From assembly GCF_000150275.1 (NCBI RefSeq), contig NW_002060943.1, positions 8,130,066 to 8,194,065 of the forward strand: 64,000 bases of DNA. Reading direction: 5' to 3'. Below are positions 1 to 13,506 of the stretch, in pieces. The translations under genes were made by a program, and so were the position numbers. The notes under the pieces are model-generated. The model was not told where the DNA came from. It made no database searches and saw only the letters and a program-made list of their open reading frames with translations. The first letter of the stretch is position 1. Every line of letters begins with the position of its first letter. Origin of the DNA: Trichoplax adhaerens (taxonomy: Eukaryota > Placozoa > Uniplacotomia > Trichoplacea > Trichoplacidae).

Positions 1-673
1 ATCTTGATTACTATTGTAAACATTCCTACTAAAATTATGCTCATACTCTATTGCTTACAATAACATAATCTTTGGCTTATGACCATCAGTTTCTTAATTG
101 TACACTATTCTACGTATGGAAGATACGCTAGGTCTAGCCTTAGCTAAGTGCTAATTATATTATTATAAAAAAAGCAACGTTGCGACCTCATCTATTAATT
201 CTAATGTAAAAATGGTGCAAAAAGCCTCTCACTGGATACCGATCCAAATTAAATCATATATAATCTATACTGTAAGGGATGCCATACAAAATACCTTTAG
301 CACTGTTAGGCAAACAAGCGGAATATGTTGAAGAGAAATTGACAGGAATGAAATAGATGGTTAAATTGCAATACATCCTTCTCACACCTACAGTACCACC
401 ATGATAAATGAACGTATAGATAGCCTGATGCGATCAACCAATTCAGCTTCACTTTTAGGTGGCACATTACTATTCTACACCTATAATATTATCGCCAGAT
501 ACAAATGCAACTGTACTTATCAAAGTACTACTAGTATATGTAGAATCGAAATGATCTCATTGTTATCACCGATAGCCTTTATTATATTCCTTGATGAAGA
601 TGCCTTGCTGCTAATTTTTAAATACTCTCTTTCTATATTTAACATGTTAAATTCGCCGCTTCCACCTGGATGA

Positions 674-2684
674 AAACTTATCCGCACCAATACACCTATT
701 GTATCCAAAAATATCTTGTGCAACTCCAACACAACACCATTCATGATCCGTAAAGATTACTTGTTCGCCTATCATCCACACGGGTAAGTACTGCACCGTA
801 CAATTAGAATGGATAATTAATGAATTAATAGAACTCGGAGAATGATAGTACTGTATAGATTTCTAGAGACAATATTGTGTAATACTCGTACGAGTATATA
901 GCCATTTCAGAAGCTACTACACTAGAACATTAGGACTAGGTCTAAATCAAAATTTTGCTACACTAGTAATACTGTAGAGTTAATTCTGTAATGACTAAAG
1001 CACTTGTCATTCTGCTGGCAATTATTCCATACAGAGACGAAAGATGTCATAGAGTACAGAAGAAACCTTTTACCGCAATAGCATACAGAGAATGAAAATA
1101 GTACTTTATTTACTGTCTTACAGCCTGATTAGTTGATTACTTGTTTATACATACAGTATTAATAGAATATTCAAACTATTCCCTTTATGAAATTTTCATT
1201 TCCATATACGAGAATATACCGAGTAGTACCAAGGTATCCAAAATATATCATACTCGATACTATACCAGCTGATATTGAAATACTATATAGCAAACATTTG
1301 CACCAATTATCATCACAGGTTGTACATTGTACTGTCACTCAACGAACTAAACTACTAAAAATTTATAATATTGTAAAAACGTAATCTATTGCATAGCACT
1401 GTAGTAAGTTATTGATTATAGGATACAATTCTTTCCAGTTTCTGTTGATGCTTTCAAATTAGAAATTACCATTTTCTCTCTAATATTACAGTATGTCAAC
1501 CCTTGCAAAATCTTTTTACGTATTCCTTTAGCACTAAGGTACATTGATTATAATCATATACAGATTAATAAGCCTAGGGTTTCAGGTCACTTTTGTCGCC
1601 AATGGCAATGACTTTCAAGAGCAATTCCCCGGTATCATCGTACATCCTCTCACACTTAGCTTGGTTTTTCGCTTTCCGTTTATTCGCGATTTTCTCCTAT
1701 CTGTGGGCGTCTGCGATGTAAGTCGTGATAGTTGTCAATACATATTGGAAAAGATGGGCCCTGGACATTCGATTGGTATTGTCATCGGTGGTGCTGCAGA
1801 AGCTTTAGATGCTCATCCGGGCTATTCTAGGCTAAAATTAAAGAATCGACGAGGGTTTATTCGCATTGCTCTTAAATCGGGGTACACGTGTTAATTTTGA
1901 ACAATTTATTCGTATTATAGACCACTGGGATAAACAACTATTAAATTTGTGTAGTAGTCTCAGTTGTCGTTGCACTTCTAGATGATTCTTCATTATTAAA
2001 AGATTTTCCTTAGCTAAACTACAGTCCGTCCTTAAATACTAAGTAAAACTAACTATCTATATGCTCATAATTGACTGAACAATTAATTTATAATAGTGCC
2101 GATTTAGTGCCTATGTATTGCTTTGGAGAGAATGACTTATACGATCAAGCGAGTAACCCGCCAGGATCATGGTTAAGAAATTTTCAGATACGTTTTATGA
2201 GAGCTACAACGTTTATACCACCATTATTTCATGGGCGTGGTGTTTTCAATTATTCTTTTGGTTTATTGCCGTATCGCAAGCCACTGAATGTCGTTGGTAT
2301 GTAACATTATAAAGCAATAATGAGATTAATAACTTTACTAAGAGTTTATTTATTATGCGTATTAGATTCAACTGCTAAAGGAAACTGCTACAATAAATCA
2401 TATGTTGATATCATTATTAAATTGCTATAAATTATAAACTAATCATAAGCAAACCCAGTAAATGGACCATAAAGTTACATTCTATTAGTTTAAATAACAA
2501 CTCGCGCTATTTTTACTACATTTTTACAGTTGGAAAGCCAATTTGCGTAGAAAAGGTTGAAAATCCAACGGAAGAGCAAGTTGCTGAATTACATCAAATC
2601 TATATTAGTTCACTTAAAGAACTATTTACACAATATAGAAAGGAATACAGTACCAATGAAGTCGAAGAAATAAGCCTAATATGA
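674..2684 (+). CDS. DGAT2/MOGAT-family acyltransferase, 5' end unresolved
   Basis: Membrane acyltransferase of the DGAT2/MOGAT family, which adds a fatty acyl group from acyl-CoA to di- or monoacylglycerol at the ER. Supported exons: (start uncertain)-783, 1492-1519, 1586-1881, 2097-2296, 2530-2684; all junctions keep phase. Exon 1 ends with the catalytic HPHG motif (YLFAYHPHG). Exon 3 carries family motifs FPGI, PFIRD, VGVCDVSRDS, GGAAEALDAHPG and KNRRGFIRIAL. Exon 4 has DLVPMYCFGEND and a GRGVFNYSFGLLPYRKP stretch. Exon 5 has VGKPI and the usual tail, stop TGA at 2682. Exon 2 is only 28 bp. The hydrophobic N-terminal exon(s) expected before HPHG could not be placed: the frame upstream of 674 meets a stop at 671-673. 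Whether it uses DAG, MAG or another acceptor cannot be told. Confidence 0.88.
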
Positions 2685-5600
2685 TCAAATCGCAAAGTGG
2701 AAATACAAGTGTATGCATTGGAATAATATTTCAAGCTATACGTATAGTATTAAATTGCGTTTAAAGCTTTCATGAAGACAGTATGATCGTCATCATTGCA
2801 CTACTGTACATTGCATAGAAAATACTGTTCTCTTCAGCATTGATAAAATTGACCCATTTTTTATATCTATGCATTAAAATACAAAAGGATTACTTCTATT
2901 ATATTCTCCTGATCATGCTTACTATTATGGTATTCGATGCTAATTGCAGATAAGTTTTATTGATATATAATATTAAAGACTTAAAATTAGCTTAACAAGT
3001 TATCACATAGTTACTCCGTTAGAATTCTTTACTATACTGTACATGCAATAATGAAGGAAAAATACAAGGCTAATAAACTTCATCAATTATTGTTTGAAAT
3101 CGAAAATTAAAATTGATGTAGATGCTATCTATTCTTGATTAATTAAATACTAGTTAATAGCACAAAATTTATTAAACTGACTTGTACTGTTCTAGCAAAT
3201 TAGTTATAACTATCTTACTCAATAACATACCTGTGCCATGCCTATCTAAAAGTGCATTTTCTATTCTAGTGTATCATAATCAGCGTGAATAAAATATCAT
3301 AGAATATTCAACTACTTAAGCAGTTTCTGTATTGCTTGAATTTGAATTATTCATCAGCTTTGCTATCTATACCTGTCGTAAATTTTGGGACTCTATCTTT
3401 CATTAGCTTATGTTAGAGTTACAATATTGTTGCTAAGAAAATATCACATTTATTGAGGTCATTAATATTGAATTAATGATCAATAAAGACTATTAAAATT
3501 TGTTTTTATCAAATTGGAGCATGGCGACATATCAAATTTCAGCATATCATTCATAGAATAGATATATTATGATCAGAATCATAAATTTATAACGTATACG
3601 TAGTCTACATGGTTCAAAATAGACCGTCCTATAATAATAATACGATTTTTGCTTTATAGAGATTAAATTTACGATTTACTGTAACAATTTTATCAGCAGA
3701 TAACAATAAGAATAATAGCAATGGCTTGTGATTCAATTACTCATAGTTGTCACTTTCACTTGTTTATGTCAGTTTCCAACCTGATTTAACGTCATAATGT
3801 AATAATATGTATCATCAAATGAAATTAACTTACTGTATTGTATTATCTCTATTTCAACACATAAGAATTTTCAAATCCTTCATCACCATATTGTAAGAAT
3901 CATGAAATTATTAATATCATTGCTTAAATTAAATTGTCTTCTTATCTTATTTAATATCAACGACTTAGAATACTTAATTTTTTAACAATAGCGTTCACGG
4001 CTGTCACAAGATACTGTAAGTTTCCCTATAGGGGCATATATATAAAATATGTATCCTTCTCTTTCATTTGGAAATGAATTTGAAAAATGCATGTTCAACT
4101 ATTAACAAAAATAAAGACGTCTGTGTATAATAGTAAAAAGGGTTAGAAAATTACATTAAATTCACTATTTTCTGCTTCAACGACAAAGATGATTTTCATT
4201 TAGAATTTCTGAAAATTATTATCATGTAATGTTGAATCGATTAATCCAATTTCAACTACTATCTCGATGTATAAAACCCAATTATATCAAGTTAAAAATA
4301 TCAATAATATCAATGAATAATAATGACCTGAAGTGGAAAAATTCTTCATCCGGTAGAAGAATTTATGCAAGTAAGAGAACGATATTTAAGCCTGGATAAG
4401 CTTCATTTAGGTACTGATTAAATTTATATGTAATATTGCGTGATTTATGCTATTCATCCTTAAGTGACTGACGGAATCAAAATTATTCGATAATATCAAT
4501 GATTTTTTAGTCATGTACTAATAAAGTTGACGATAATTTTGGCCCCGTAAACAATTACGTACGGGTACGTGCGATATAAAAGCAAAATTGATCATTTATA
4601 ATATGAAAATAAAATTAGAAAGAATGAGATCATACTGTACCACTAAATATAATTATTATCAAATATTACATTCCTTCTATTCTCTTATATATTATCATGC
4701 AAAAATTCGTAGTTATAATAGTGCAAGGCACACTGATTAATTTATTAATGTATTTTTAGGGAATTTATTTATAGCTATCGTAACAAATTTGGGGAAAGGT
4801 GTGCTTAGAATAGAAATAAGACATCACTCTTAACTGATCGTTCAGTCAATAGGCAGTCTTTACAATCTTTTGATAAGTTATTATAGCTAAAAAGGCAATG
4901 ATCTCTTTCTATGACCTGACCCCTTAATTTAGCATATTGAATGAATTATCACCCGTGTCAGAATAAATTGTCACTATTGATCGTCGCAATCATTACAACG
5001 CAAGAAGATTTTCAACCGTAAAATTTATACGCGTCGATTTCCGGTACCATAGAGACGATCTTATCAGTTGTTCTTCTTAATTAATAATAACTTATTTTGG
5101 CTATTCGCATGATACATCATATGCTTATGCCATGGAAACACCTCTTTGTTCCGTACTTCCTATAATTACTTTCACCTGCGTCTGTTTACGGTAATTGAGA
5201 TAAAATGATTGAAAAATTATTCTATTCATCAATCAACCCATATGTGCATTAAATGATAAATGAACGAAATTGAATCAGACCAGATTGTCACGTAATCAAT
5301 CTTATTTTTCATTTTCAAAATCAAATGACTGGTATTAAATAAATGCATCGGACATTAAAGAAAAGAAAATGTCTTAAACAATCATAAATAATAATTATAA
5401 TTAATAAAAATAGATTGAGAATGGCTTACACAATACAGTATTGATGCACGAATTCTTACCTTATTTTATTAATGTATTTTTCTCTTTCAGTGCCCACATA
5501 ACGTTGGATAAATCAAATCCAATAATAATCTATCGAAAGATTTCAGGGTACTCTAACGGTAGATCAAGTTTACGCCATACTTATCAAGATTAACCCCACA

Positions 5601-6103
5601 ATATTTTATCGATTAATATGTATTAATATATACATATTTTATTTAGGTAATCACTTATTTTCATTATCGATAAGAATATGGTACGCTGAAGTCTCTATGA
5701 AGCTAATAGAATAGACAAAGTTAAAGGGTCATTGGAAAAAAATATCTGTGCAAGACAAATATAAAAGACTGTTATACCTCAAGATTTACTAAATTAAACG
5801 GTATATTGTAACCATACAAACGTTCGTCTCATTTTACAGCTTGTAAGTTATCAACAGGAGATCGGTGTCAAATTTAGCAGATATATAATTTGATACCGAA
5901 TAATACAATATAATCTAGAATAGGTCACGATGAACTAATTAACTATTGTTATAATATATTTCTATCTAGATTTACTATCTCTTACTTAATAAATTTATTT
6001 TCTTTCACTAATAAATTAGAATATCACTTAAAATCAAGCCAATTTCTCTAATTGTAGATCACATTTTATATCTCTTTCTTTAAATATATGCAAAAATAGA
6101 ATC
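2685..6103. other. Gene-free stretch upstream of the first receptor
   Basis: About 3.4 kb of A+T-rich sequence. I see no ORF with family motifs, no tRNA-like boxes and no clear tandem repeat. It must contain the 3' UTR of the acyltransferase gene and the promoter/5' UTR of the receptor at 6104, but no individual element can be supported. Confidence 0.6.
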
Positions 6104-8752
6104 ATGAATGTAGTCCGGGTATGGAGATTTTGGCAATTTTACTTATTGATACTTTCTCCTACTGTATGGACCCATTGGGCTCAAAATCTCAACAATTCGA
6201 CGCAAGTAATGTTAGCTAGGGATCATGGTGATATCGTTTTAGGTGGATTATTTGCTGCCCATTTCGAATATAATCCTCTCGATCGAAAATGTGCCCATAC
6301 TAGTGAAAGGGGTATCAAGCATATTCAAGCTATGATTTATGCTATACAACAAATTAATAACAATAACCATATCTTACCTAATATTAAATTGGGTTACTAT
6401 ATTCGTGACAGCTGCAATAGCCCAAATTATGCTTTAGAAGAAGCTTTAGACTTTATTATATCAACGTATAATACTAATAATGGCGTTCAACGTTCTCTCT
6501 TACTGTCAAACTTTTGTCATAGTCAACAAGCATCATCAAGTTCGACTACTGATAATAACCAAAATCGTTTACCAAATATTTTCGGTATTGTCGGTGGGCG
6601 AGCAAGTCGTGTCTCCATACCAGTAGCAAGCTTAGTTAGTAATTTCGATATTGCAATGATTAGCTATGCATCTACGAGTCGATTACTGAGTGATAAAGCT
6701 CAATTCGGATCATTTTTTCGTACAGTACCATCGGATGAATTTCAAGCTGCGGCTATGGTTGATATTATTAAACATTTCAATTGGACTTACGTTGCTACTG
6801 TTGCTACTGATGATAGTTACGGAAGGTTAGCGATATCCACATTTAAAAATATTTCTGCCCATGATGGAATTTGTATTGCTGTTGAAGAATACTTCCCCAT
6901 CTTAAATAATCAACAAAAAATTACAGAAATTATTCAACGTTTACGTCGCTATTCTGATGCTGTTATTATTGTAATGTATTGTGCAATTTATGAAGCAACA
7001 TTAGTCTTAAGAGAAGCAGAAAAGCAAAATCTAACTGGTCGAATATTTATTGGATCAGAAGCATGGAGTGATTCACCAAATCTCGTCGATTTTCGTCAAG
7101 ATGTTATTGGCGGTATGTTATCGGTTGTTTTAACTGGTCGTGAAACACAAGTATTTCGGCAATATCTCGATCAACTTGATTTATGTAACAACCTTATTAA
7201 TCCATGGTTTAAACAAATGTGGATCTCTAAAGCAATCCAACGTGGTTATAATATCGATCATTTATTATCCAACTGTTCTATCCCTACTGATTTAAGTGGT
7301 AATAAAACCGATCGATTTTATGACAGTAGTACAGTAACTGCTTATGTTATCGATGCAGTTTACGCCTTCGCTTATGCTTTACACGATATGTACCAATGTG
7401 ATCATCACCACTGTCAGTTTTCAAATCATCAGTTTGACCGGAAAAAATTTTTATCCTACTTGCATAATGTTTCCTTTTCAGCATTAAGCAATCCTGATTT
7501 CTCATTTAATAGTAATGGAGATGTTGTCGCTCGCTATATTATTAAGAATTTACAAAAAGACAAGCAAAGTGGCCATTTAAAATTTACATCGATAGGTGAA
7601 TGGATAGGATATGGCGATAAAGAGGATAGATTAATAATAAATGAAACATTAATACGATGGCAAGGTAATCGCAACTGGACGAATATTCCTGCATCGAGTT
7701 GTAGTCGCGATTGTAATCCAGGAACCTATCGCAAAATGTATCATCAACATCTATGTTGTTGGAAGTGTTTACCCTGCGAAACTGGTCAATATTCTAATTC
7801 TACCAATGCTGACAGTTGTTTACATTGTACAAATGGTTTCCAACCGAACCCTAAGCGATCAGCATGTGTTGAGATCCTACCAGAATTGCTTGAAATTACA
7901 GATCCATTAACTATTAGCATTACAGTCACTATGATGGTATTTTTAATTATTGTTGCACTGGTTTGGTCCCTTTTTATTAAACATCGTCAGTCATCCATTG
8001 TTAAAGCATCGAATTATTTATTATCCCATATATTATTATTTGCCATAACTGTTTGTTTCCTTATCCCACCTCAATTTCTAATTCAACCTACCAACACCAT
8101 ATGTAATAGTATATTTATCTCCTTTAGTCTTGCAGTTTCCCTTGTTTTAGCCACATTGTTAGCTAAAACCAATCAAATAAAGCAAATATTCTTTCGTCAT
8201 TCCATGACTAAAGTAAGAAAACAATCATACTTGATGAAGAATAGCGGCCAAGTGATATTTATTATCGCTTTAGTATCTATCGAAGCCATAATATGTTGTA
8301 TAGCTGTTTTGCAGAATGAAATTCATGTTCGACGAGTCGTATTCGATTCGCGTATCTATCTTATATGCGATTCTACTCATCATCTTGGATTAGCGGTAGC
8401 TATGGGTTATATTGGCATTCTAATGATTACAATTACTTATTTAGCCTTTAAAACTCGCAATCTACCAGAGAATTTTTGTGAGGCGCGTTATTTATGTTTT
8501 ACTGCTGTGGTCTTAACTTGTATTTTAGCATCATTAGTACCGACCTATGTTATTACACCGGGCCATTATCGCGTTGGTGTAGCTACTTTTGGTACAATGT
8601 CATTTGCAGCTAGTGTTCTAATTGCTTTTTACATGCCTAAAGTGTATATTATTCTACATAAACCAGAAATGAATTCAAGACAGAAAACTATGCAAGATAT
8701 TACTAATTTTACCTTTACTGTTTCTAACTTAACGGAAGGAAGACGAGAATAA
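6104..8752 (+). CDS. mGluR-like class C GPCR, copy 1 (intronless)
   Basis: An 882-residue uninterrupted frame with the full metabotropic-glutamate-receptor plan: signal peptide (about 1-26), bilobed Venus-flytrap ligand domain (about 40-525), nine-cysteine linker (about 531-589, with CCWKCLPC) and seven-helix domain (about 603-850) with the G-protein loop motif FKTRNLPENF; the C tail is very short (about 30 residues). Pocket residues compared with mammalian mGluR1: S165, T188, D208 and Y236 are kept as S168, T191, D211 and Y239. R78 aligns with H73, D318 with E319 and K409 with V411, so glutamate is doubtful as ligand. ATG at 6104 precedes a good signal sequence. A possible AATAAA poly(A) signal lies at 8832. 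It is more diverged from copies 2 and 3 than they are from each other. Ligand and coupling are unknown. Confidence 0.95.
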   Translation: MNVVRVWRFWQFYLLILSPTVWTHWAQNLNNSTQVMLARDHGDIVLGGLFAAHFEYNPLDRKCAHTSERGIKHIQAMIYAIQQINNNNHILPNIKLGYYIRDSCNSPNYALEEALDFIISTYNTNNGVQRSLLLSNFCHSQQASSSSTTDNNQNRLPNIFGIVGGRASRVSIPVASLVSNFDIAMISYASTSRLLSDKAQFGSFFRTVPSDEFQAAAMVDIIKHFNWTYVATVATDDSYGRLAISTFKNISAHDGICIAVEEYFPILNNQQKITEIIQRLRRYSDAVIIVMYCAIYEATLVLREAEKQNLTGRIFIGSEAWSDSPNLVDFRQDVIGGMLSVVLTGRETQVFRQYLDQLDLCNNLINPWFKQMWISKAIQRGYNIDHLLSNCSIPTDLSGNKTDRFYDSSTVTAYVIDAVYAFAYALHDMYQCDHHHCQFSNHQFDRKKFLSYLHNVSFSALSNPDFSFNSNGDVVARYIIKNLQKDKQSGHLKFTSIGEWIGYGDKEDRLIINETLIRWQGNRNWTNIPASSCSRDCNPGTYRKMYHQHLCCWKCLPCETGQYSNSTNADSCLHCTNGFQPNPKRSACVEILPELLEITDPLTISITVTMMVFLIIVALVWSLFIKHRQSSIVKASNYLLSHILLFAITVCFLIPPQFLIQPTNTICNSIFISFSLAVSLVLATLLAKTNQIKQIFFRHSMTKVRKQSYLMKNSGQVIFIIALVSIEAIICCIAVLQNEIHVRRVVFDSRIYLICDSTHHLGLAVAMGYIGILMITITYLAFKTRNLPENFCEARYLCFTAVVLTCILASLVPTYVITPGHYRVGVATFGTMSFAASVLIAFYMPKVYIILHKPEMNSRQKTMQDITNFTFTVSNLTEGRRE

Positions 8753-8818
8753 TTTAATACTGCGTAATCAAAGAAGAGAACACCACTCTCTGGTTTCTAT
8801 TTTAATATATACTTAACT

Positions 8819-9111
8819 AAATTTGACTAATAATAAAAAATTACTACCTAGAGAATATTTGACGAAGGTATATCTTTTTAAGATCTAACGTTTATTCCCA
8901 TTCCAGTTCCTATATTATATACAACATTAAACTTGACTAATGATAGGATATAATTTACTAGAAGATACTTGACGACGGTATACCATTTAAAGTCCAAAAG
9001 TGATTTTCTTTCCAATTTCTATACTGACATTGAATTAAGCTTAACGGACAGTTGTCAATACTAGAAATGGATTATATTTGACGACAGCATGGCATTTTAT
9101 AATCTAATTAC
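8819..9111. repeat. Diverged tandem repeat, 3 units of about 105 bp
   Basis: Units start near 8819, 8931 and 9036. Each contains an (A)ACTTGACTAAT-like start, a TTTGACGA(A/C)GGTAT-like block, a TTTAA(G/A)(A/T)(T/C)C block and a TTCC(A/T)(G/A)TTTCTAT-like block in the same order. The third unit is shorter and most diverged. It lies just after the receptor 1 stop codon, so part may be transcribed in its 3' UTR. Confidence 0.7.
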
Positions 9112-9599
9112 TATTTAGCTGTAATAGCATGATAATTCAGGCACAGCGTCGCTAATTTGAACTCATTAACTTTATTCCTTCTATTACTTAAACATCTAGC
9201 CATACTATACGGTGTTTCAATACATCATAAAAATTGATAGCACAATGATTATATTATGTTACTTATCATTAAGTGAAAGTAAAAATGGTCCTTAGGATAT
9301 TTTGAATGCACTTTATATTGATAAAACGCTATCATATAATTTCCTTTTATTCTTTATTATGCATCTGAGATATGTTAAAGTTTTGAGTTTTAAAAACAAC
9401 AATATTAAAATCGACTAATCAACACTACTGCAAATAGAACTTGTCTTGAAATATTACTTACGTTATTAGCATTTTGTAACGGGTAATTAGTAAATTTCAA
9501 CAGACCATGACAGTCTTAAATTCAAGTGAAATGTATTTTATTCGATGTTCATCATATCTTGGACATATATTATAAGTCATAAGCTACAAAACATTCTTT

Positions 9600-10100
9600 A
9601 AAAATTAATTTGCCTTAGAATTAAGTCACTGAGATTACGTACAAGGCATCCTATATATAATGTATCATAGTAACATTGTTTGTATTGGAAGGAAGGAAAT
9701 ATTCTACTCCATATACCATATACGAGTATGCATTGGATTCTTAGCTATAAGCTAACTTGAAATAGGAGCTGTATCTTGAAATAAGTCACTGAAGTTATGC
9801 AATATGCAATTATTTGATGCCTGTACATAATAGCGTGGTATCAACTTTACTTTATTAAACGAACTTACACTAAATTAAGCTATTAACACTTTGCTATGCT
9901 CAATTATTAAATATCTATGTATCATAGTACTAAAGTCTAAACTAGAGGAAAGGAAATATTTTATTGTTTACTGCAGGGTAAACGAACTGTAATTTAAAAA
10001 AAATAAACTTACATATAAAAGAAGTCATGAAATATCTGCAATATCTAATTATTAGATTTTAATATACTAAGAGGCTTCTGAATTAAAAAAGAAATGAAAT
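9600..10100. repeat. Degenerate tandem repeat, 2-3 units
   Basis: Similar blocks recur in order: AATTAAGTCACTGAGATTACG near 9618, AAATAAGTCACTGAAGTTATG near 9778 and AAAGAAGTCATGAAATATCTG near 10018. GGAAGGAAATATTCTA near 9693 is matched by GGAAAGGAAATATTTTA near 9948. Unit lengths are uneven (160-240 bp), so the copies have drifted or been rearranged. Confidence 0.45.
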
Positions 10101-11048
10101 ATTAAATTTAACAAAAAGTGTTTTATCTTTCTTTAGCTTAATATACTTTGGCAGTAACCGTAATATATATGGGTAGATTTGGATGAGGAAGTTAAAATAT
10201 CGTCCTAGTCTACAGTATTACGGTAGATCTCATAGATTTTACTAGCATTCATTGCGTTGCAATATGCAAATTTAGTTGCTGACATACCGCGGTGTTTTTG
10301 ATAGAAATCTTGCTTTATAACCGGATAGCAAATATAATATTATATGTTGACTAGTAGCATATTACTAGTGATCTAACTTTCTCTTATCGCAGTCACCTAT
10401 GGCTATCTACCCCTTAACTACAAACACAAGTAAAGGACCAGTATCATTTTTTAGTAAAAAAAGAAATCAAATTCGTTTCTTTCTCTTTAATATTAATAAT
10501 TTACTAGACTAAAATATTCTAGTAAATTATCAACATACAGGTTGATATGAATGATCGCAGATATTTATTATAGGCTGAGCTTTCATTTTGCTATCGGTTC
10601 TGGAGACATATTTTAGAACCATTTATTGAATCGTGAAGCCGACAAATCTAAACAAACGATCCCACCCAAAGTATGAGTATTATGACCACTCTTTCATTAT
10701 CTAACGTGGACATTTAATTAATTGAACAGGAGAAAATATCTCGCTCTATAATGTTTATATAAATCATAAATTAATTGTCTATTCAATATTAATAATAAGT
10801 GTAAAGTAAATTGCCTATATATTGTGATTAACCTATCACGGAGCTTATTAAAATTTTTTCTACCGGAAGTTAAATGCCAAGATAGACTCCTTTGATAAAT
10901 TTGGCCATACTAATAAAACAAATGTTTCGGAATCCTGTCAGGTAATACCTGCACTACCCTAATGATAGTCTAGATATGCTGTTATAAGTATAACTAAAGT
11001 ATATCTGCTCCAGTAAAATACTAACCTCATTAATTTACTATGTTATTA

Positions 11049-11352
11049 TATCTGAAATATAGATCTATATATTTCAGTACCTATGATTATAATGTGGCAT
11101 TATTAGAAGGTTATTAAAAGTTGATATTATAGCTGACTGTTTGTCATCATATCTGAAGTACAGGTCTATATACGAATATCCTAGTACCTATAATTGCAAT
11201 ATGGCTTTATTATAAGGCTATTAAAGCTTGATATAGATCGCTGTCTATCATTATATCTGAAGCATAGGTCCATATATTTTAGTCCCTATGATTATAATAT
11301 GACCATGTTAATAGGTTATTAAAAGATGATATTATAGGCCGCTGTCTATCTC
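11049..11352. repeat. Tandem repeat, 3 units of about 102 bp
   Basis: Units begin near 11049, 11151 and 11255 with ATCTGAAGTATAGGTCTATAT-like sequence, followed by CCTATGATTATAATATGG and GGTTATTAAAAG(T/A)TGATAT, and end with G(C)TGTCTATC. Agreement between units is easy to see by eye, so this is one of the better-kept repeats of the spacer. Confidence 0.85.
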
Positions 11353-13506
11353 CATATTGAAATTTCAGTGTCATGATCTATAGTTACACGGTTAGATAAT
11401 TCTACCATACCTGGTGTATGGTCTAAAAATTCTGGCATTAATGATAGTCCTATTATTAGTAGAGAACTAAACATCTTCAGTAGAGTATCGTCATGAGATC
11501 AGAATGTATGCACAGAATATTATTAAAGCCAGTCACGTGGAATACTCCACCGCTTTTAAAAAGTGAAAGAAAGCATTTACTGAGCATTAATATTGCGTGA
11601 TAATAATTATAATTGAAAGTAATTTACAATTGATTATACCCTATACTAGTGCTCTTCTTTCTTACTCATTGTCTCGTGTCTAGTATAATAACTACGGTAG
11701 TAATTTATACAATTATATTTTTTAGTGGTATAAATATGATCGATTCGTCCATAAGATCATTGATTAATAGCTTCTCACATTCAAAGTAAAACTTTAACAC
11801 CTGCAAATGATTGTGTATATTCTAATATGTACACAGAAAACTATAATTTTTAATAGTTTACTTTCATGATATCATGGAAATTTCGTATTACTGTGTTTCA
11901 GCGGAGCAGGAAGATACGTTTAAGATAGTTATTCAATTTACTTAGCGGACAATCCATTAACTGAAACACCATACTGTTTACTTTACAAATCGAAGACAGT
12001 ATCTATTTTAAGTGCTATGATATGATTTTCTAGCTATAATAGATTACTATACATAATTAATGCACTATCGGCTTGTAAAATAGTACTATAGGAAACAGAG
12101 CGATTCGATATCAATTTGTAGCATAAACGCTGATGATCCATACATTTTATTTTATTATGGCAAAATCATTTTAAATGGATTGTTATGGAATTTGTAGAGA
12201 TTGGTAAATTAAAGTATTCATATTCTGAAAAGTACTAATTAAATAGCATACGCAATCTAATTTTTTTCTAATTTTCAATATTAGCTGATGAATGCACTGC
12301 GATATTGGCAGTTTTGGGAAACATGTGTTTCTCAACGTCATCAACGGCTATAATTAAAATCGATACCCTAATCGGTACCAACAATAGAAAATTAAGTATG
12401 CCATTTTAAATAATCCCATCATAATAATTATCAATGTTGATCAAAGATTTTAAAATTTATTGATTGCGAAGGTTATTCAAATATGTTTTATTTGTTATCA
12501 CCTTAAGTATATTATGATAACATTTTCCCACTAGTACCATCATGCACTTTAAGTCAATATTTATTCATTCCTATCTTAATGGTAACTTACGAGCCATGTC
12601 TTACTGGTATAAATGTTTCCATCCATTAGCTTTCCGATAATTGCACCTCTTGAATATTATTACAATAATTTTAATACTAAGATAGAAGGGATACTTAAGA
12701 AAATGATAAAATAGTGTCTTTACATGTACCCTAGATTAACTAGACATGGTTACCTTCTTTCTAATGTATAAATCGCGTGCAGTAAGCTATAACGGATGCA
12801 TTGTTATAAATCGATGACATTTTATTTAATCCTTTCTTTTCTATTGCATGCTAGAACGATGGGATATGATGGTTAGGTATCATTAATTCATATTCAATAA
12901 AGTATTCATGATATGTTTTATTCCACATCAATCATTAATGGGAGAAACTGAAATAGTCTTTGATTGAATGCATCAATAGATCAAGCGTATTTTCTTATAA
13001 CTGTGACTGTAACGATTAAGTCTACTAAAAAAGTTCTTCGTTGAGATATGTATAGAACATAAGATTTGTTTAATCGGCCCTTAAAAAATTGTTATTGTTA
13101 ATGCTATTTCATTTTCCAACTTATACAAGCTATATTCTATTTCTGTATTAGTTGATCTTATACTGTAGATAACTGTCTTACATAATCAAAAAATAGCAAA
13201 GAAACCTAGTCTTCACTTCTTAATTAATTATCGCTAACTTTACTGTACTATCAAAAATGTCAAAAAAGTTAAAGTTGTAATTCGTTTTTAATATTTTTTC
13301 TGCCGCGATTTTAATAGAGAAGTGATTTTTATAGCAGTAACAAACTAATATGTCAAGGTAGGAATCAAAGAAAATTAACTGATCTAAACTGACAAACTGA
13401 AATGGATATACACATAATATTTACAGATTATCGTTTCAAAAGCCGAAATAACCCTCTCAACTCCTTCCTTTTTTTTAAAATATGCCCTTTATGATTATAT
13501 GGGAAA

